DNA of 19,827 nucleotides from an uncultured Litorilinea sp. (GTDB lineage: Bacteria; Chloroflexota; Anaerolineae; Caldilineales; Caldilineaceae), in assembly GCA_937922105.1 (NCBI GenBank), contig CAKZVN010000361.1, positions 1-19,827 of the forward strand, given 5' to 3'. The translations under genes were made by a program, and so were the position numbers. The notes under the pieces were generated by a model, which worked only from the letters and a program-made list of their open reading frames with translations, was not told the origin of the DNA and searched no databases. Shown one piece after another: positions 1-8,623 of this stretch; the stretch's first letter is position 1, and every line of letters starts with the position of its first letter.

Positions 1-409
1 AGCACCAGCGCACGGGCGGCAACGCTGTGCCGCTTTGGCGGAGTGTTGCGATCCATTCGATGGCGCGGTGGACATAGGGACAAAGGTAGTCAACGTAGAT
101 GGTAAGCTGCGACATGATGGACTTTCTAGGCGGGCGGTATCCGTTCCGGGAGCCGTCGGGCACACGATTTTGACGAGTTTCCTCAACGATAAGGCTAGAG
201 TGATAAGTCTAGCACGCTTTGTGGTTGCCGGGGGCATGGCGCATCCCCGGTTGTCGCAGAGCAGCGCCGGGATGCGTCGCGCACGGGGTGGCGAGTTGCA
301 GTTTATGCCGTTGTGGGTTGTAATGGGCGCGAACGCGGGAATTAGGCGACCGGGTGTTCGGGATGAGTTGGGTCCTGGGATGGGACCGGTAGGAGCGCGG
401 CAGGCGAAC
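1..409. other. Upstream region with no convincing gene
   Basis: The frame of the response regulator stays open leftward to position 35, but the translation before 410 has no domain character and the receiver domain begins only after about 445, so I read this as noncoding leader. Two small perfect hairpins are visible: GCTAGA/TCTAGC (194-199 with 208-213) and CCGGGG/CCCCGG flanking an 11-nt loop near 229-251. A TTGACG at 170-175 could be a -35 box, but no good -10 sits 16-18 nt further on. I see no clear Pho box here. Confidence 0.5.
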
Positions 410-1183
410 ATGAAACCACGTGATTCGGTCATGGACAAGAGCAAGCGCAACGACGCGGGGGGCGGGCAGAAGGTCTTGGTGGTGGAGGATGAGCCGTCGC
501 TGGTGGATACGCTGGAGTATAGCTTGGCGCGGCAGGGATATGAAGTGCGGGTGGCGACCGATGGGCTGAAGGCGCTAGAAAGCGCGCGCAAGGACCCACC
601 GGACTTGGTGGTGTTGGATGTCATGTTGCCGTCGTTGGACGGCTATGAGGTCTGTCGCATCCTGCGTCAGGAGATGAGCGTGCCCATCATCATGCTCACT
701 GCGCGGGGGGATGAGGTGGACAAGATCGTGGGCTTGGAAGTCGGTGCAGACGACTATTTGACCAAGCCGTTCTCCATGCGCGAACTGATGGCGCGCGTCA
801 AGGCGCTGCTGCGCCGGGTGCGGATGGTGCGCGAGGAGGTCGCGGGCGAGGAGCGCGCGTCTGCAGAAGAGGGCATCTCCACCGAGCGGTTGACGTTCGG
901 CGACCTGGTGATTGACTTGGGGCGCCGGGAGATGACCTATCGCCGCCAGCTCTTTCACCTCAAACCCAAAGAGTTCGACCTGTTGGTCTTCTTGGCGCGC
1001 AACAAGGGGATCGTGCTCAGCCGGGACCTGATCTTGGAGCGTGTCTGGGGGTGGGACTATGACGGCGGCAGCCGCACGGTGGATGTGCACGTGCGCTGGC
1101 TGCGTGAGAAGGTGGAGGAAGACCCGTCCAACCCGACGCGCATCGTAACGGTGCGCGGCATCGGCTATCGCTTCGAGGGATAG
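410..1183 (+). CDS. phoB: PhoB/RegX3-type phosphate response regulator
   Basis: This is a two-component response regulator of the OmpR/PhoB class that should be phosphorylated by the kinase encoded just downstream and bind Pho boxes. The N-terminal receiver domain has the acidic pair in VVEDEPS, the phospho-acceptor Asp in VVLDVMLP (Asp63 counted from the ATG at 431) and the conserved Lys in YLTKPFS. The C-terminal winged helix carries LKPKEFDLL, the [10 protein letters not shown] recognition helix and the final VRGIGYRF. The true start is uncertain. ATG 410 has GCAGG 5 nt upstream, ATG 431 has no Shine-Dalgarno, and an upstream start at 35 would add about 125 residues of featureless sequence. 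The length of 257 aa (250 from 431) is usual for the family. Family assignment is firm; the PhoB role rests on the phoR-pst context and the Pho boxes. Confidence 0.93.
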   Translation: MKPRDSVMDKSKRNDAGGGQKVLVVEDEPSLVDTLEYSLARQGYEVRVATDGLKALESARKDPPDLVVLDVMLPSLDGYEVCRILRQEMSVPIIMLTARGDEVDKIVGLEVGADDYLTKPFSMRELMARVKALLRRVRMVREEVAGEERASAEEGISTERLTFGDLVIDLGRREMTYRRQLFHLKPKEFDLLVFLARNKGIVLSRDLILERVWGWDYDGGSRTVDVHVRWLREKVEEDPSNPTRIVTVRGIGYRFEG

Positions 1184-1210
1184 GCAACGGCGGGGGAAAG
1201 AGGATGTGAC

Positions 1211-1244
1211 GGGCGTTGCCGGATGGTGACGCCCTTTTGTTTTG
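1211..1244 (+). terminator. Intrinsic terminator after phoB
   Basis: GGGCGT (1211-1216) pairs with ACGCCC (1229-1234) across a 12-nt loop and is followed at once by TTTTGTTTTG. It lies 27 nt after the phoB stop. It implies that phoR is transcribed mainly from its own promoter rather than by read-through. Confidence 0.7.
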
Positions 1245-1260
1245 CCGCCCATGGGTGCTT

Positions 1261-1338
1261 GTTAATTAATCGTTAATGGGCATGTGGCCATTGTTAACGA
1301 AGCGACTCGCTGTTCTTTAACGCGCCTATGTTTACGTG
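1261..1338 (+). promoter_or_regulatory. Pho-box promoter of phoR
   Basis: GTTAATT (1261) and GTTAATG (1272) are 11 bp apart. GTTAACG (1293) and TTTAACG (1316) continue the series, one shifted by 1 bp from exact 11-bp phase. Direct repeats every 11 bp are the known architecture of PhoB-family operators: CTGTCAT-type in E. coli, CTTAAC-type in cyanobacteria. A weak -10 candidate, TTACGT or TACGTG, lies at 1332-1338, about 16 bp after the start of the last repeat. This site is less regular than the four others in the window. Between it and the phoR start (1339-1580) I see only an untranslated leader, with no supported ORF. Confidence 0.6.
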
Positions 1339-1580
1339 GACGCGTTGGGCAACTCCGTCGCAGGATAGACCAAGACAGATCTGGAAGCAGGGCGAGCGGT
1401 GGCGGAAGAACATTTCAAGGTCGGAGCGTAGCACCGTCATCCTACGTGAGGATTCCGGTACATTTGAGGATAGCCCGCTGTACTCCGCAGGATGATTTGC
1501 CCCGATTTGGGATGTACCCGTGACGAAACCGGTCGCGGCTGCGTCGTGCCGGGGCGACGACCGCCCAGGGATAGGTGGCA

Positions 1581-3491
1581 ATGGATGCTCCGCGAAATGG
1601 TCGCGCACAGGTATGGCGCGACCGGCTATATGTCTGGTTGGGCCGCGCGCGTGTGATACGCTGGCGGGTGGCCTATGCCGTGGCGTTGGTGGTCATTGGG
1701 TTGACGGCGCTGGCGGCGATCTGGTTGGCCTGGCAACTGGAGGAGCAGATGCGTGCCGCGCACGAGCGCGTGCTCTTTGCCCAGGTGCGCGCTGCTGCAC
1801 AAATGCCTACGTTGGTACAGCACTGGCTTGCCGGGCCGGATACGCTCAAAACCGACCTGGTACGACTCTCCTTGCTCCTCGATGCCCGCGTCAGCGCCAT
1901 CGGCAGCACCGGGCGGTTGGTTGCCGACTCACGTGGAGCTGCGACCGCGGGGGCGCCTACCGACTGGACACAGCTACCCGAAGTGCGTGCAGCCCTGGCC
2001 GGTCAAGAGGGGCGCAGCGTGCGTGCGGAGGAGGAGCGCGGTCCCCGCTTCACCTATATTGCCGTGCCGGTGCGCGATGGCGGCGCAACGTGGGGGGTGC
2101 TGCATTTTGCCTTCCCGCGCCTCTCTTTGGAAGCCGATCTGCGGCAGATGCGCGCGACGACCGCCTGGGCGTGGGGAGGGTTGGCGCTGCTCTTGGCGGG
2201 GTCGGTGGTCTTCTGGGCCGAATATACGGCGCGTGGCGTGCGGCACATCAGCCGGGTCGTAGCGCGTATCACCGAGGGGGATCTGGATGCGCGCATTCTT
2301 TCGTTGCACCGCGGTGAGTTGGGGCGGTTGGCGGCTTCGTTCAACCGCATGGCGGACAAGCTGCAAAGTCAGATGAAAAAGCGCGCGCGGGAGAAAGACC
2401 GGCTCAACACCATCATGCACGTGATGACCGACGGGTTGGTGATCCTCAATCGCAGCGGCGAGGTGCGCATGATGAACCCCGCCGCGGCGCGCTTATTGGA
2501 TACCACGCCGGAGCGGGCCATCAACCGGACTTTTGTGCAGGCGGTGCGCGATCATCGCATTGCCGAGGTGTGGAAAAATTGCCAGGAAGCGGGCCGCGAA
2601 GCTGTTGCCACCATCGAGTTTACCGGCGGACAGTTCCTGCGTGTGGTGGTGACACCGCTGTTGCATCGCGCCGGTCGCGGCTATCTGGTCATGATCCAGG
2701 ACTTGACCCACGTGCGCCGTCTGCAGGTGATGCGCCAAGACTTTATCAGCAACGTTTCGCATGAGTTGCGCACCCCCATGGCGTCGCTGCGCGCTTTGGT
2801 GGAGACCCTGCGCGACAGTGCGCTGGATGACCCCCCCGCCGCGGAGCACTTCCTCGACCGTATGGAGATCGAGGTAGACGCGTTGACGCAGATGGTGGAG
2901 GAGTTGCTGGAACTATCGCGCATCGAGTCCGGCCAAGTGCCGTTGCGTTTGAATCCGGTGCTGCCCCAGGCCGCCATTTGCCCACCCGTGGACCGGCTGC
3001 GCCCCCAGATAGAGCGCAGCCAGTTGGAGATCCATGTCGAGGTGCCGCGGGACTTACCGCTGGTACTGGTGGATGCCGGTCGCATTCACCAAGTGGTGAC
3101 CAATTTGGTGCACAACGCTATCAAATTCACCCCGGCAGGCGGCTCTATCCGGGTGACGGCACAGCGCTCACCGGAGGCGCGCGAAGGAGTGTTGGTAACG
3201 GTAGCGGACACCGGCATCGGTATTGCCGAGCGTGATTTGCTGCGCATCTTTGAGCGCTTTTATAAGACGGATCGCTCGCGCGCCGTGGGCGGTACGGGGC
3301 TAGGGTTGGCGATTGCCAAGCACATTGTGCAAGCGCATGGCGGGCGTATCTGGGCCGAGAGCGTGGAGGGCAAAGGCAGCCGCTTTTACTTTACCATGCC
3401 CACGGCGGACGAACGGCAGCCGCCCTTGCCGGAGTGGGTCGCCGCGCCGCCCCAGGCCGACGGCCAGCCGGCGGTGAGCGGCGTGCGCTGA
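1581..3491 (+). CDS. phoR: PhoR-type membrane sensor histidine kinase
   Basis: This is the membrane histidine kinase partner of the upstream regulator. In order it has TM1 (about residues 29-52), a periplasmic/extracytoplasmic segment (53-190), TM2 (194-214), a HAMP linker (about 212-265), a PAS domain (about 273-378, with DGLVILNRSGEV), a HisKA domain with phospho-acceptor His394 in FISNVSHELRTPM, and a HATPase domain with N-box NLVHNAIKFTP, G1 box ADTGIGI, F box ERFYKTD and G2 box GGTGLGLAI. The 636-aa length and the TM-HAMP-PAS-kinase order fit PhoR/PhoP-type phosphate sensors. ATG 1581 is preceded by AGGTGG; an in-frame GTG at 1575 is an alternative. The C-terminal tail after FYFTMP is Pro/Ala rich and probably disordered. 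The separate Pho box upstream suggests autoregulated induction. Confidence 0.93.
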   Translation: MDAPRNGRAQVWRDRLYVWLGRARVIRWRVAYAVALVVIGLTALAAIWLAWQLEEQMRAAHERVLFAQVRAAAQMPTLVQHWLAGPDTLKTDLVRLSLLLDARVSAIGSTGRLVADSRGAATAGAPTDWTQLPEVRAALAGQEGRSVRAEEERGPRFTYIAVPVRDGGATWGVLHFAFPRLSLEADLRQMRATTAWAWGGLALLLAGSVVFWAEYTARGVRHISRVVARITEGDLDARILSLHRGELGRLAASFNRMADKLQSQMKKRAREKDRLNTIMHVMTDGLVILNRSGEVRMMNPAAARLLDTTPERAINRTFVQAVRDHRIAEVWKNCQEAGREAVATIEFTGGQFLRVVVTPLLHRAGRGYLVMIQDLTHVRRLQVMRQDFISNVSHELRTPMASLRALVETLRDSALDDPPAAEHFLDRMEIEVDALTQMVEELLELSRIESGQVPLRLNPVLPQAAICPPVDRLRPQIERSQLEIHVEVPRDLPLVLVDAGRIHQVVTNLVHNAIKFTPAGGSIRVTAQRSPEAREGVLVTVADTGIGIAERDLLRIFERFYKTDRSRAVGGTGLGLAIAKHIVQAHGGRIWAESVEGKGSRFYFTMPTADERQPPLPEWVAAPPQADGQPAVSGVR

Positions 3492-3499
3492 GAATTCGC

Positions 3500-3554
3500 C
3501 TTAACGCAACGTTTACAAATCCTTAACTGTTTGTTGAGCAATCGCTTCGACTTT
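3500..3554 (+). promoter_or_regulatory. Pho-box promoter of the pst operon
   Basis: Four 7-mers lie in exact 11-bp phase: CTTAACG (3500), GTTTACA (3511), CTTAACT (3522) and GTTGAGC (3533). A -10-like GACTTT begins at 3549, 16 bp after the start of the last repeat and 9 bp after its end. There is no -35 box, as is usual at PhoB-activated promoters. The predicted start near 3561 leaves a leader of about 157 nt before pstS. Another GTTAACG follows at 3556. Confidence 0.8.
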
Positions 3555-3606
3555 CGTTAACGACGCAAGTCCACCTTAGTGAAGGCATCGGCTTGTTCGA
3601 CTCTGT

Positions 3607-3640
3607 GTGCTCCTGCGTCTGCGTGCTCCTGCGTTGGAGC
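3607..3640 (+). repeat. 12-bp direct repeat and hairpin in pstS leader
   Basis: GTGCTCCTGCGT occurs at 3607-3618 and 3623-3634, 16 bp apart. The second copy also forms a small hairpin, GCTCC/GGAGC (3625-3629 with 3636-3640). The element lies in the untranslated leader of pstS; no function is evident. Confidence 0.5.
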
Positions 3641-3717
3641 AACCGGAAGTCGGGCAGGTATGGCGCTTGCCGCAAGATCTATTTAAACGTGCTACTTCAC
3701 TTGAGGAGATTCAACGC

Positions 3718-4761
3718 ATGCAACGTCTAGTGATCGGCTTGGTTTTGATCTTGGCGCTGGTTGTCACAGCCTGTGCTCCTGTGCCAGCAGCGCCTTCTGC
3801 GCCTGCGCCGGCCGAACCTGCCCAGGCAGCCCCAGCTGTCGATCGGACTACGATCTTGATTGATGGGTCCAGCACGGTGGCACCGCTCACTTCTGCGGTG
3901 GCTGAAGAGTTCCGCAACGTGTCACCGGATACGCGTGTACCGGTTGGGATTTCAGGCACCGGCGGCGGTTTCAAGAAGTTCTGCAATGGCGAAACCGACA
4001 TTTCGAATGCTTCACGCCCGATCAAGGAATCTGAGTTCACTCAGTGCGCAGAGAACGGTATTGAGTATATCGAGTTGCCTGTTGCCTATGACGGCATGGC
4101 CGTAATTGTCAACCCCACTAACGACTGGGTCGAGTGCCTGACGGTTGAGGAACTTAAGCGAGTTTGGGAGCCGGAGGCCGAGGGTGTGATTATGAGCTGG
4201 AGCCAGGTGCGTGAAGGCTTCCCGGATCGCCCACTGGACCTGTACGGCGCCGGTGTAGACTCGGGCACTTACGACTATTTCACCCAGGCCATTGTCGGTA
4301 AGGAAGGAGCAAGCCGTGGCGACTTCCTGCCGAGTGAGGATGACAACATTCTGGTCCAGGGTGTGGCTGGGGACGAAAATGCGCTTGGGTTTTTCGGCCT
4401 GGCCTATTATGAGGAGAATGCAGACAAGTTGAAGTTGGTGGCCGTGGACGCTGGCAATGGCTGTGTCTACCCGACCGAGGAAACCGTCAATAACGGTACC
4501 TACCAGCCGCTCTCCCGGCCGATCTTCATCTACGTCAATGCTGCAAGCCTGGAAGCGAAGCCGATTATCGAAACGTTCATCGAGTTCTATCTGGAGAATG
4601 TCGACGACTTGGCCAGGGAGGTAGGGTACGTGCCCTTGACACAAGAAATCTATGACCTGGCGCTGGCCCGCTTACAATCCCGCGTGACTGGTTCAATCTA
4701 TGCGGGTGGCGGCTCGCAGGTTGGTGTGTCGTTAAGTGATCTGTTGAGCGCAGAGAAGTAA
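3718..4761 (+). CDS. pstS: Phosphate ABC transporter substrate-binding lipoprotein PstS
   Basis: This is the extracytoplasmic phosphate-binding component of the Pst importer. The N-terminus is a lipoprotein signal peptide: MQR, a hydrophobic stretch, then lipobox VVTAC with Cys19 as the lipidation site. A Pro/Ala-rich tether of about 20 residues follows. The mature domain shows the PstS motifs [21 protein letters not shown] with [11 protein letters not shown], and [13 protein letters not shown], whose Ser, Thr, Asp and Arg residues bind phosphate in the family. ATG 3718 has GAGGAGAT 7 nt upstream, so this start is preferred over an upstream in-frame start at 3607, which would bury the signal peptide. 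Length is 347 aa. It is the first gene of pstSCAB-phoU and is transcribed from the Pho-box promoter. Confidence 0.96.
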   Translation: MQRLVIGLVLILALVVTACAPVPAAPSAPAPAEPAQAAPAVDRTTILIDGSSTVAPLTSAVAEEFRNVSPDTRVPVGISGTGGGFKKFCNGETDISNASRPIKESEFTQCAENGIEYIELPVAYDGMAVIVNPTNDWVECLTVEELKRVWEPEAEGVIMSWSQVREGFPDRPLDLYGAGVDSGTYDYFTQAIVGKEGASRGDFLPSEDDNILVQGVAGDENALGFFGLAYYEENADKLKLVAVDAGNGCVYPTEETVNNGTYQPLSRPIFIYVNAASLEAKPIIETFIEFYLENVDDLAREVGYVPLTQEIYDLALARLQSRVTGSIYAGGGSQVGVSLSDLLSAEK

Positions 4762-4768
4762 CCTGTTG

Positions 4769-4867
4769 ATGTCCGGACCCAACGGTCAGGGTACGGACAT
4801 GTGAAGAATCAATCGGTGTGGTACGGGACAAGGATATCGAGGGAGCCGTCGTTTCCTCGATATCCTT
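4769..4867 (+). other. Two hairpins between pstS and pstC
   Basis: ATGTCCG (4769-4775) pairs with CGGACAT (4794-4800). A stronger perfect 13-bp stem joins AAGGATATCGAGG (4830-4842) to its complement at 4855-4867 over a 12-nt loop. Neither is followed by a clean T run, so this looks more like a partial terminator or mRNA-stabilising hairpin that keeps pstS more abundant than pstCAB. That is a common arrangement for binding-protein genes at the head of ABC operons. The role is inferred. Confidence 0.6.
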
Positions 4868-4952
4868 AACCTGCCTTAAGATACGCAATGAAGGACTGTA
4901 AGCAGCGCGCCGGGGCGATGTATTATCAACCGGCTTACGAGGAGGTGTGGTT

Positions 4953-5906
4953 GTGGCTGTGTCAACCGTTCCACCGGCGCATCAAAGGCGTGCCGGCAGA
5001 TTTTCTCCAGTGAATCTAACGCAGAAGAGCCGACGTCTAGATGAAGTAGCCATCAGTGTTTTTCTGTTTGCGGCAGCGACGTTGTCTATTTTGACGACGT
5101 TTGGCATCGTAGGTGTGCTCATTCAGGAAACGTGGCTTTTTTTTCAACAAGTATCGATTGTTGAGTTTCTCACCGGAACACGCTGGACGCCGCTATTTGT
5201 GTCCAAGCAATTTGGTGTTCTGCCTCTTGTGCTTGGTACTTTTTTGGTCGCCATCGGCGCGATGCTGGTTTCCGTGCCGTTGGGCTTGATGGCGGCCATC
5301 TACTTAGCCGAATATGCGTCAGACCGAGTGCGCGCGATTCTGAAGCCTGTCCTTGAGGTTTTGGCGGGCATTCCCACAGTGGTATACGGCTATTTTGCAT
5401 TGACTTTTGTGACCCCGCTGCTCAAATCGGTTTTCCCGGAGACACAAACCTTCAATGCTGCCAGCGCATCGATTGTCATGGGGGTCATGTTGTTGCCTAT
5501 GGTGGCATCGATTTCCGAGGATGCGCTGGCGGCGGTTCCCCGTTCGCTGCGTGAGGCAGCGTATGGTCTAGGTGGAACCAAACTGGAAGTGTCGACCCAG
5601 GTAGTTGTCCCGGCAGCACTTTCTGGGATTGTGGCGGCATTCGTGCTGGCGCTCTCGCGCGCCGTTGGCGAGACCATGATTGTGGCAATTGCGGCCGGCC
5701 AACAGCCGAAAATCACCTTCAATCCGCTCCAATCTATTGAAACCATGACGGCTTATATCGTGCAGATCAGCCTTGGGGATACGCCACATGGCACGATTGC
5801 CTATCAAACGATCTTTGCCGTGGGAAGTTTGCTATTTGTGTTGACGTTGATTATGAATCTAATTAGCTATTATGTAACTCGGCGGTTCCGTGAGGTGTAT
5901 GAATAA
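4953..5906 (+). CDS. pstC: Phosphate ABC transporter permease PstC
   Basis: This inner-membrane permease pairs with PstA to form the phosphate channel. The protein (317 aa) has a cytoplasmic N-tail, a first membrane span near residues 30-55, and then the binding-protein-dependent permease domain with about five further spans. Visible family motifs include [22 protein letters not shown] and the EAA loop [14 protein letters not shown] followed by [10 protein letters not shown]. The start was chosen at GTG 4953 because ACGAGGAGG ends 7 nt before it; GTG 4947 would sit only 1 nt after the Shine-Dalgarno. The stop overlaps the pstA ATG by one base (TAATG), implying translational coupling. The gene is visibly more AT-rich than its downstream neighbours. 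Confidence 0.95.
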   Translation: MAVSTVPPAHQRRAGRFSPVNLTQKSRRLDEVAISVFLFAAATLSILTTFGIVGVLIQETWLFFQQVSIVEFLTGTRWTPLFVSKQFGVLPLVLGTFLVAIGAMLVSVPLGLMAAIYLAEYASDRVRAILKPVLEVLAGIPTVVYGYFALTFVTPLLKSVFPETQTFNAASASIVMGVMLLPMVASISEDALAAVPRSLREAAYGLGGTKLEVSTQVVVPAALSGIVAAFVLALSRAVGETMIVAIAAGQQPKITFNPLQSIETMTAYIVQISLGDTPHGTIAYQTIFAVGSLLFVLTLIMNLISYYVTRRFREVYE

Positions 5907-6814
5907 TGTCTTCAACAACACAAACGATAGTTGCGGCACGTACCTTTGGTAGCGAGCAAGTGAGTAATCTTCGCCGCCGTCATGCCTACGGTCGAGTGTT
6001 TGAGGCCCTTGGTCTGGCCGCAATCATGATAGGCCTGCTTTTTTTGGTAGTCTTGTTGTTTGATGTGATTGTAGATGGGCTTCCGTGGCTCCGTCCGCAG
6101 TTGTTTACGGAGTTTCCGTCGCGGTTCGCAGAGCGCTCGGGCATGCGTTCGGCGCTGCAGGGTACTTTCTGGATGATGCTGATCACGGCGGCTATTGCCT
6201 TTCCCCTTGGGGTCAGCGCCGCCATCTATCTGGAGGAGTACATCAGTCGCGACCACTGGTACGCACGTATCATTGAGATCAATATCTCCAACTTGGCTGG
6301 TGTCCCCTCGATTATTTACGGCTTGCTGGGGTTGGGGCTTTTTGTACGGTATATGGGGCTCGGTCGTAGTTTGTTGGCTGGGGCGCTCACAATGGCGCTC
6401 TTGGTCCTCCCCATTATCATTGTAGCCGCCCGAGAGGCCTTGCGCGCAGTGCCGTCCTCGCAGCGTCAGGCAGCTTACGCGCTGGGGGCGACGCGCTGGC
6501 AGGTCACACGCGATCATGTTCTGCCGTCGGCGATGAGCGGTATTCTGACGGGTGTTATCTTGGCCCTATCGCGCGCCATTGGGGAGACAGCGCCGCTCAT
6601 CACGATTGGCGCGTTAACTTATATTGCCTTTGACCTGCGCAGTCCTTTGGACATTTTTACGGTGATGCCTATTCAAATTTTCAACTGGATATCATTGCCA
6701 CAGAGAGAGTTCTCAGCGCTTGCTGCGGCCGGTATTGTAGTGTTGATGGTCGTCCTATTGACTATGAATTCGCTGGCGATTATTATGCGTCAGCGCATGC
6801 GCAAGCAGTGGTGA
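5906..6814 (+). CDS. pstA: Phosphate ABC transporter permease PstA
   Basis: This is the second membrane subunit of the Pst phosphate importer (302 aa). A first span lies near residues 33-55, followed by the permease core with [27 protein letters not shown] and the EAA loop [14 protein letters not shown] followed by [12 protein letters not shown], all typical of PstA. The protein ends with a basic cytoplasmic tail (RQRMRKQW). Its ATG shares one base with the pstC stop, which fixes the start. The next gene, pstB, starts 82 nt later. Base composition is similar to pstC and more AT-rich than pstB onward. Confidence 0.95.
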   Translation: MSSTTQTIVAARTFGSEQVSNLRRRHAYGRVFEALGLAAIMIGLLFLVVLLFDVIVDGLPWLRPQLFTEFPSRFAERSGMRSALQGTFWMMLITAAIAFPLGVSAAIYLEEYISRDHWYARIIEINISNLAGVPSIIYGLLGLGLFVRYMGLGRSLLAGALTMALLVLPIIIVAAREALRAVPSSQRQAAYALGATRWQVTRDHVLPSAMSGILTGVILALSRAIGETAPLITIGALTYIAFDLRSPLDIFTVMPIQIFNWISLPQREFSALAAAGIVVLMVVLLTMNSLAIIMRQRMRKQW

Positions 6815-6896
6815 TCGCTGTCTGTGCTGGACGCCCCCGCGCAACGATAGCGGCCAACCGAATATACCGGCCTGGTTTTGTTTGGGAGGGATGCTG

Positions 6897-7676
6897 ATGA
6901 CTGTTGTCAATTCAACACCTGCGATTGAATCGCGCCAGTTAAATATTTATTATGGTAAGTTTCATGCCGTGCGCGATGTGAATCTTTCCATTGAACGCAA
7001 CAAAATCACGGCCATGATCGGCCCGTCGGGGTGCGGCAAGAGCACGGTGTTGCGCTGCTTCAACCGTATGAACGACCTGATCCCCATTGCCCGCACCGAA
7101 GGCGAAGTGCTCTTCAACGGGCAGAACATCTACGCCGATACGGTGGACCCAGTGCAAGTGCGTCGCCATGTGGGGATGGTCTTCCAGAAGCCGAATCCCT
7201 TCCCCAAGAGCATCTATGAGAACATCGCCTGGGGCGCCAAGATCAATGGCTTTGTCGGCAACATGGATGAACTGGTGGAGGAGTCGTTGCGCGACGCGGC
7301 TTTGTGGGATGAAGTGAAGGACAAACTGCACCAAAGCGCGCTGGGGCTTTCCGGCGGTCAGCAGCAACGCCTGTGCATTGCGCGCACGATTGCAGTCAAG
7401 CCCGACATCATCCTCATGGATGAGCCGTGTTCGGCGCTGGACCCCATCGCCACGCTCAAGATCGAGGACCTGATGCGCGAGTTGGTGGAGAATTACACCA
7501 TCATCATCGTGACCCACAACATGCAGCAGGCCGCGCGCGTCTCGGATTACACCGCGTTCTTCATGGTGGATGACAGCCGCACGGGCCATCTCATGGAGTT
7601 TGGGCCGACCAAAGAACTCTTTACCAAGCCCAAGCACAAGCAAACCGAAGACTACATCACCGGGCGCTTCGGCTAG
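6897..7676 (+). CDS. pstB: Phosphate ABC transporter ATPase PstB
   Basis: This cytoplasmic ATPase drives the PstCA channel. All ABC signatures are present: Walker [10 protein letters not shown] (residues 42-50), Q-loop VFQKPNPFP, signature LSGGQQQR (151-158), Walker B IILMDEP (171-177), D-loop SALDP and switch His in VTHNM. The C-terminal TGRFG is the usual PstB ending, and 259 aa is the normal length. ATG 6897 was chosen because GGGAGGG lies 6 nt upstream. The ATG at 6891 directly abuts that Shine-Dalgarno, and the in-frame TTG at 6882 overlaps it. Codon use is more GC-rich than in pstCA. Confidence 0.97.
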   Translation: MTVVNSTPAIESRQLNIYYGKFHAVRDVNLSIERNKITAMIGPSGCGKSTVLRCFNRMNDLIPIARTEGEVLFNGQNIYADTVDPVQVRRHVGMVFQKPNPFPKSIYENIAWGAKINGFVGNMDELVEESLRDAALWDEVKDKLHQSALGLSGGQQQRLCIARTIAVKPDIILMDEPCSALDPIATLKIEDLMRELVENYTIIIVTHNMQQAARVSDYTAFFMVDDSRTGHLMEFGPTKELFTKPKHKQTEDYITGRFG

Positions 7677-7717
7677 ACCATCGTTGCCGGAGCGACGCCA
7701 GAAACGGACTCACCCTC

Positions 7718-8401
7718 ATGGCGCGAACTCACTTTGTGCGCGAATTGCAGCGGTTGCAGGATGAAGTGCTGTTGTTGGGCAGCATGGTACGCCAGGCGCT
7801 GGTGGAGTCGGTCCAGGCGCTGCGCAGTCGCGACCATGCCGCGGCCAAACGTATCATCGCCTATGATCGCGAGATCAACGCCAAGCGTTACGCCATTGAG
7901 GATGCAGCGCTGAGTCTTTTGGCGACGCAGCAGCCCATGGCAGGCGATCTGCGCCTCTTGGCTGCGATTTTGGAGTTGGCGACGGAACTGGAGCGCATGG
8001 GCGACTACGCCAAGGGGATCAGCCGCATCAACCTGATGATGGGGCACGAGCCGCTGGTCAAGCCGTTGGTGGAGATTCCCCAGATGTGCGATAAGGTCGC
8101 CGATATGCTGCGCCGCGCATTGGATGCCTTTATCGCGCAGGACTTGGAGGCTGCCAAGACGATTCCGCTGGAAGACGATGTGATTGACGCATGGTACAAT
8201 ACCATCAATCGCGAACTGATTGATGTAGTCACCAAAAATCCGAGCCTGATTGACCGCGCCAACTACCTGTCGTGGGTAGCCCACAATCTGGAGCGGGCCG
8301 GTGACCGGGTGACCAACATCTGCGAGCGGGTTATCTATACGGTAACCGGCGAACTGATCGAGTTCGACGCCGAAGAGCCGCTGTTCAGCGGCACCAATTG
8401 A
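7718..8401 (+). CDS. phoU: Phosphate signalling protein PhoU
   Basis: PhoU is a cytoplasmic helical protein that links the Pst transporter to PhoR and represses the Pho response when phosphate is plentiful. The 227-aa sequence shows two repeated three-helix PhoU domains. The first carries QQPMAGDLRLLAAILELA with LERMGDYAKGI. The second carries LSWVAHNLERAGDRVTNI and ERVIYTVTGE. The ERxGDxxxxI motifs supply the acidic metal-binding residues known from the family. It starts 41 nt after pstB without a clear Shine-Dalgarno, so it may depend on coupling or on a weak site. It is the expected last member of the pst operon. Confidence 0.95.
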   Translation: MARTHFVRELQRLQDEVLLLGSMVRQALVESVQALRSRDHAAAKRIIAYDREINAKRYAIEDAALSLLATQQPMAGDLRLLAAILELATELERMGDYAKGISRINLMMGHEPLVKPLVEIPQMCDKVADMLRRALDAFIAQDLEAAKTIPLEDDVIDAWYNTINRELIDVVTKNPSLIDRANYLSWVAHNLERAGDRVTNICERVIYTVTGELIEFDAEEPLFSGTN

Positions 8402-8448
8402 CGGGCGCATTCTCAAGTCCCGGCAGCGCCGCTCCCTAACGTTCCTTT

Positions 8449-8490
8449 GCTGGAGAGAGGAATTGCGTTTCACTCTCTGCGGCTGGAGAG
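8449..8490 (+). repeat. Short direct repeat between phoU and the PK-like gene
   Basis: GCTGGAGAG occurs at 8449-8457 and 8482-8490, 33 bp apart (about three helical turns). CTCTCT between them can pair with the first copy. The remainder of the 222-bp gap holds one isolated CCTAACG near 8434 but no phased Pho-box series. No promoter or terminator is obvious. Confidence 0.35.
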
Positions 8491-8623
8491 GGAGTACCGC
8501 TTTGCCGGACTTCTGGAATGTGCCCCCAACCGACTCCCTGGTAGGCGGCGCGTTCGCCGGTGAACACGTCGCCCCTCTCTGCGCCATCCAGATTCGTCTC
8601 GCCGGCAGAGGGCAGTGTGTGCT

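Noticed and set aside
35..409. N-terminal extension of the response regulator
   Set aside because: The frame is open, but the sequence has no domain character and the family begins just before the VVEDE motif; no Shine-Dalgarno precedes position 35.
575..1252. 225-codon minus-strand frame
   Set aside because: It is the antisense of the response regulator, rich in His/Gln/Arg as expected of a shadow frame in GC-rich DNA.
1520..2317. 265-codon plus-strand frame overlapping the start of phoR
   Set aside because: It is Arg/Gly/Cys-rich with no motif, and overlaps well-supported kinase coding sequence in another frame.
4865..4881. Pho box directly upstream of pstC
   Set aside because: Only two repeats, 10 bp rather than 11 bp apart, and no -10 hexamer at the spacing seen at the other sites.
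8402..8623. Pho box before the PK-like gene
   Set aside because: A single CCTAACG is present without phased partners.
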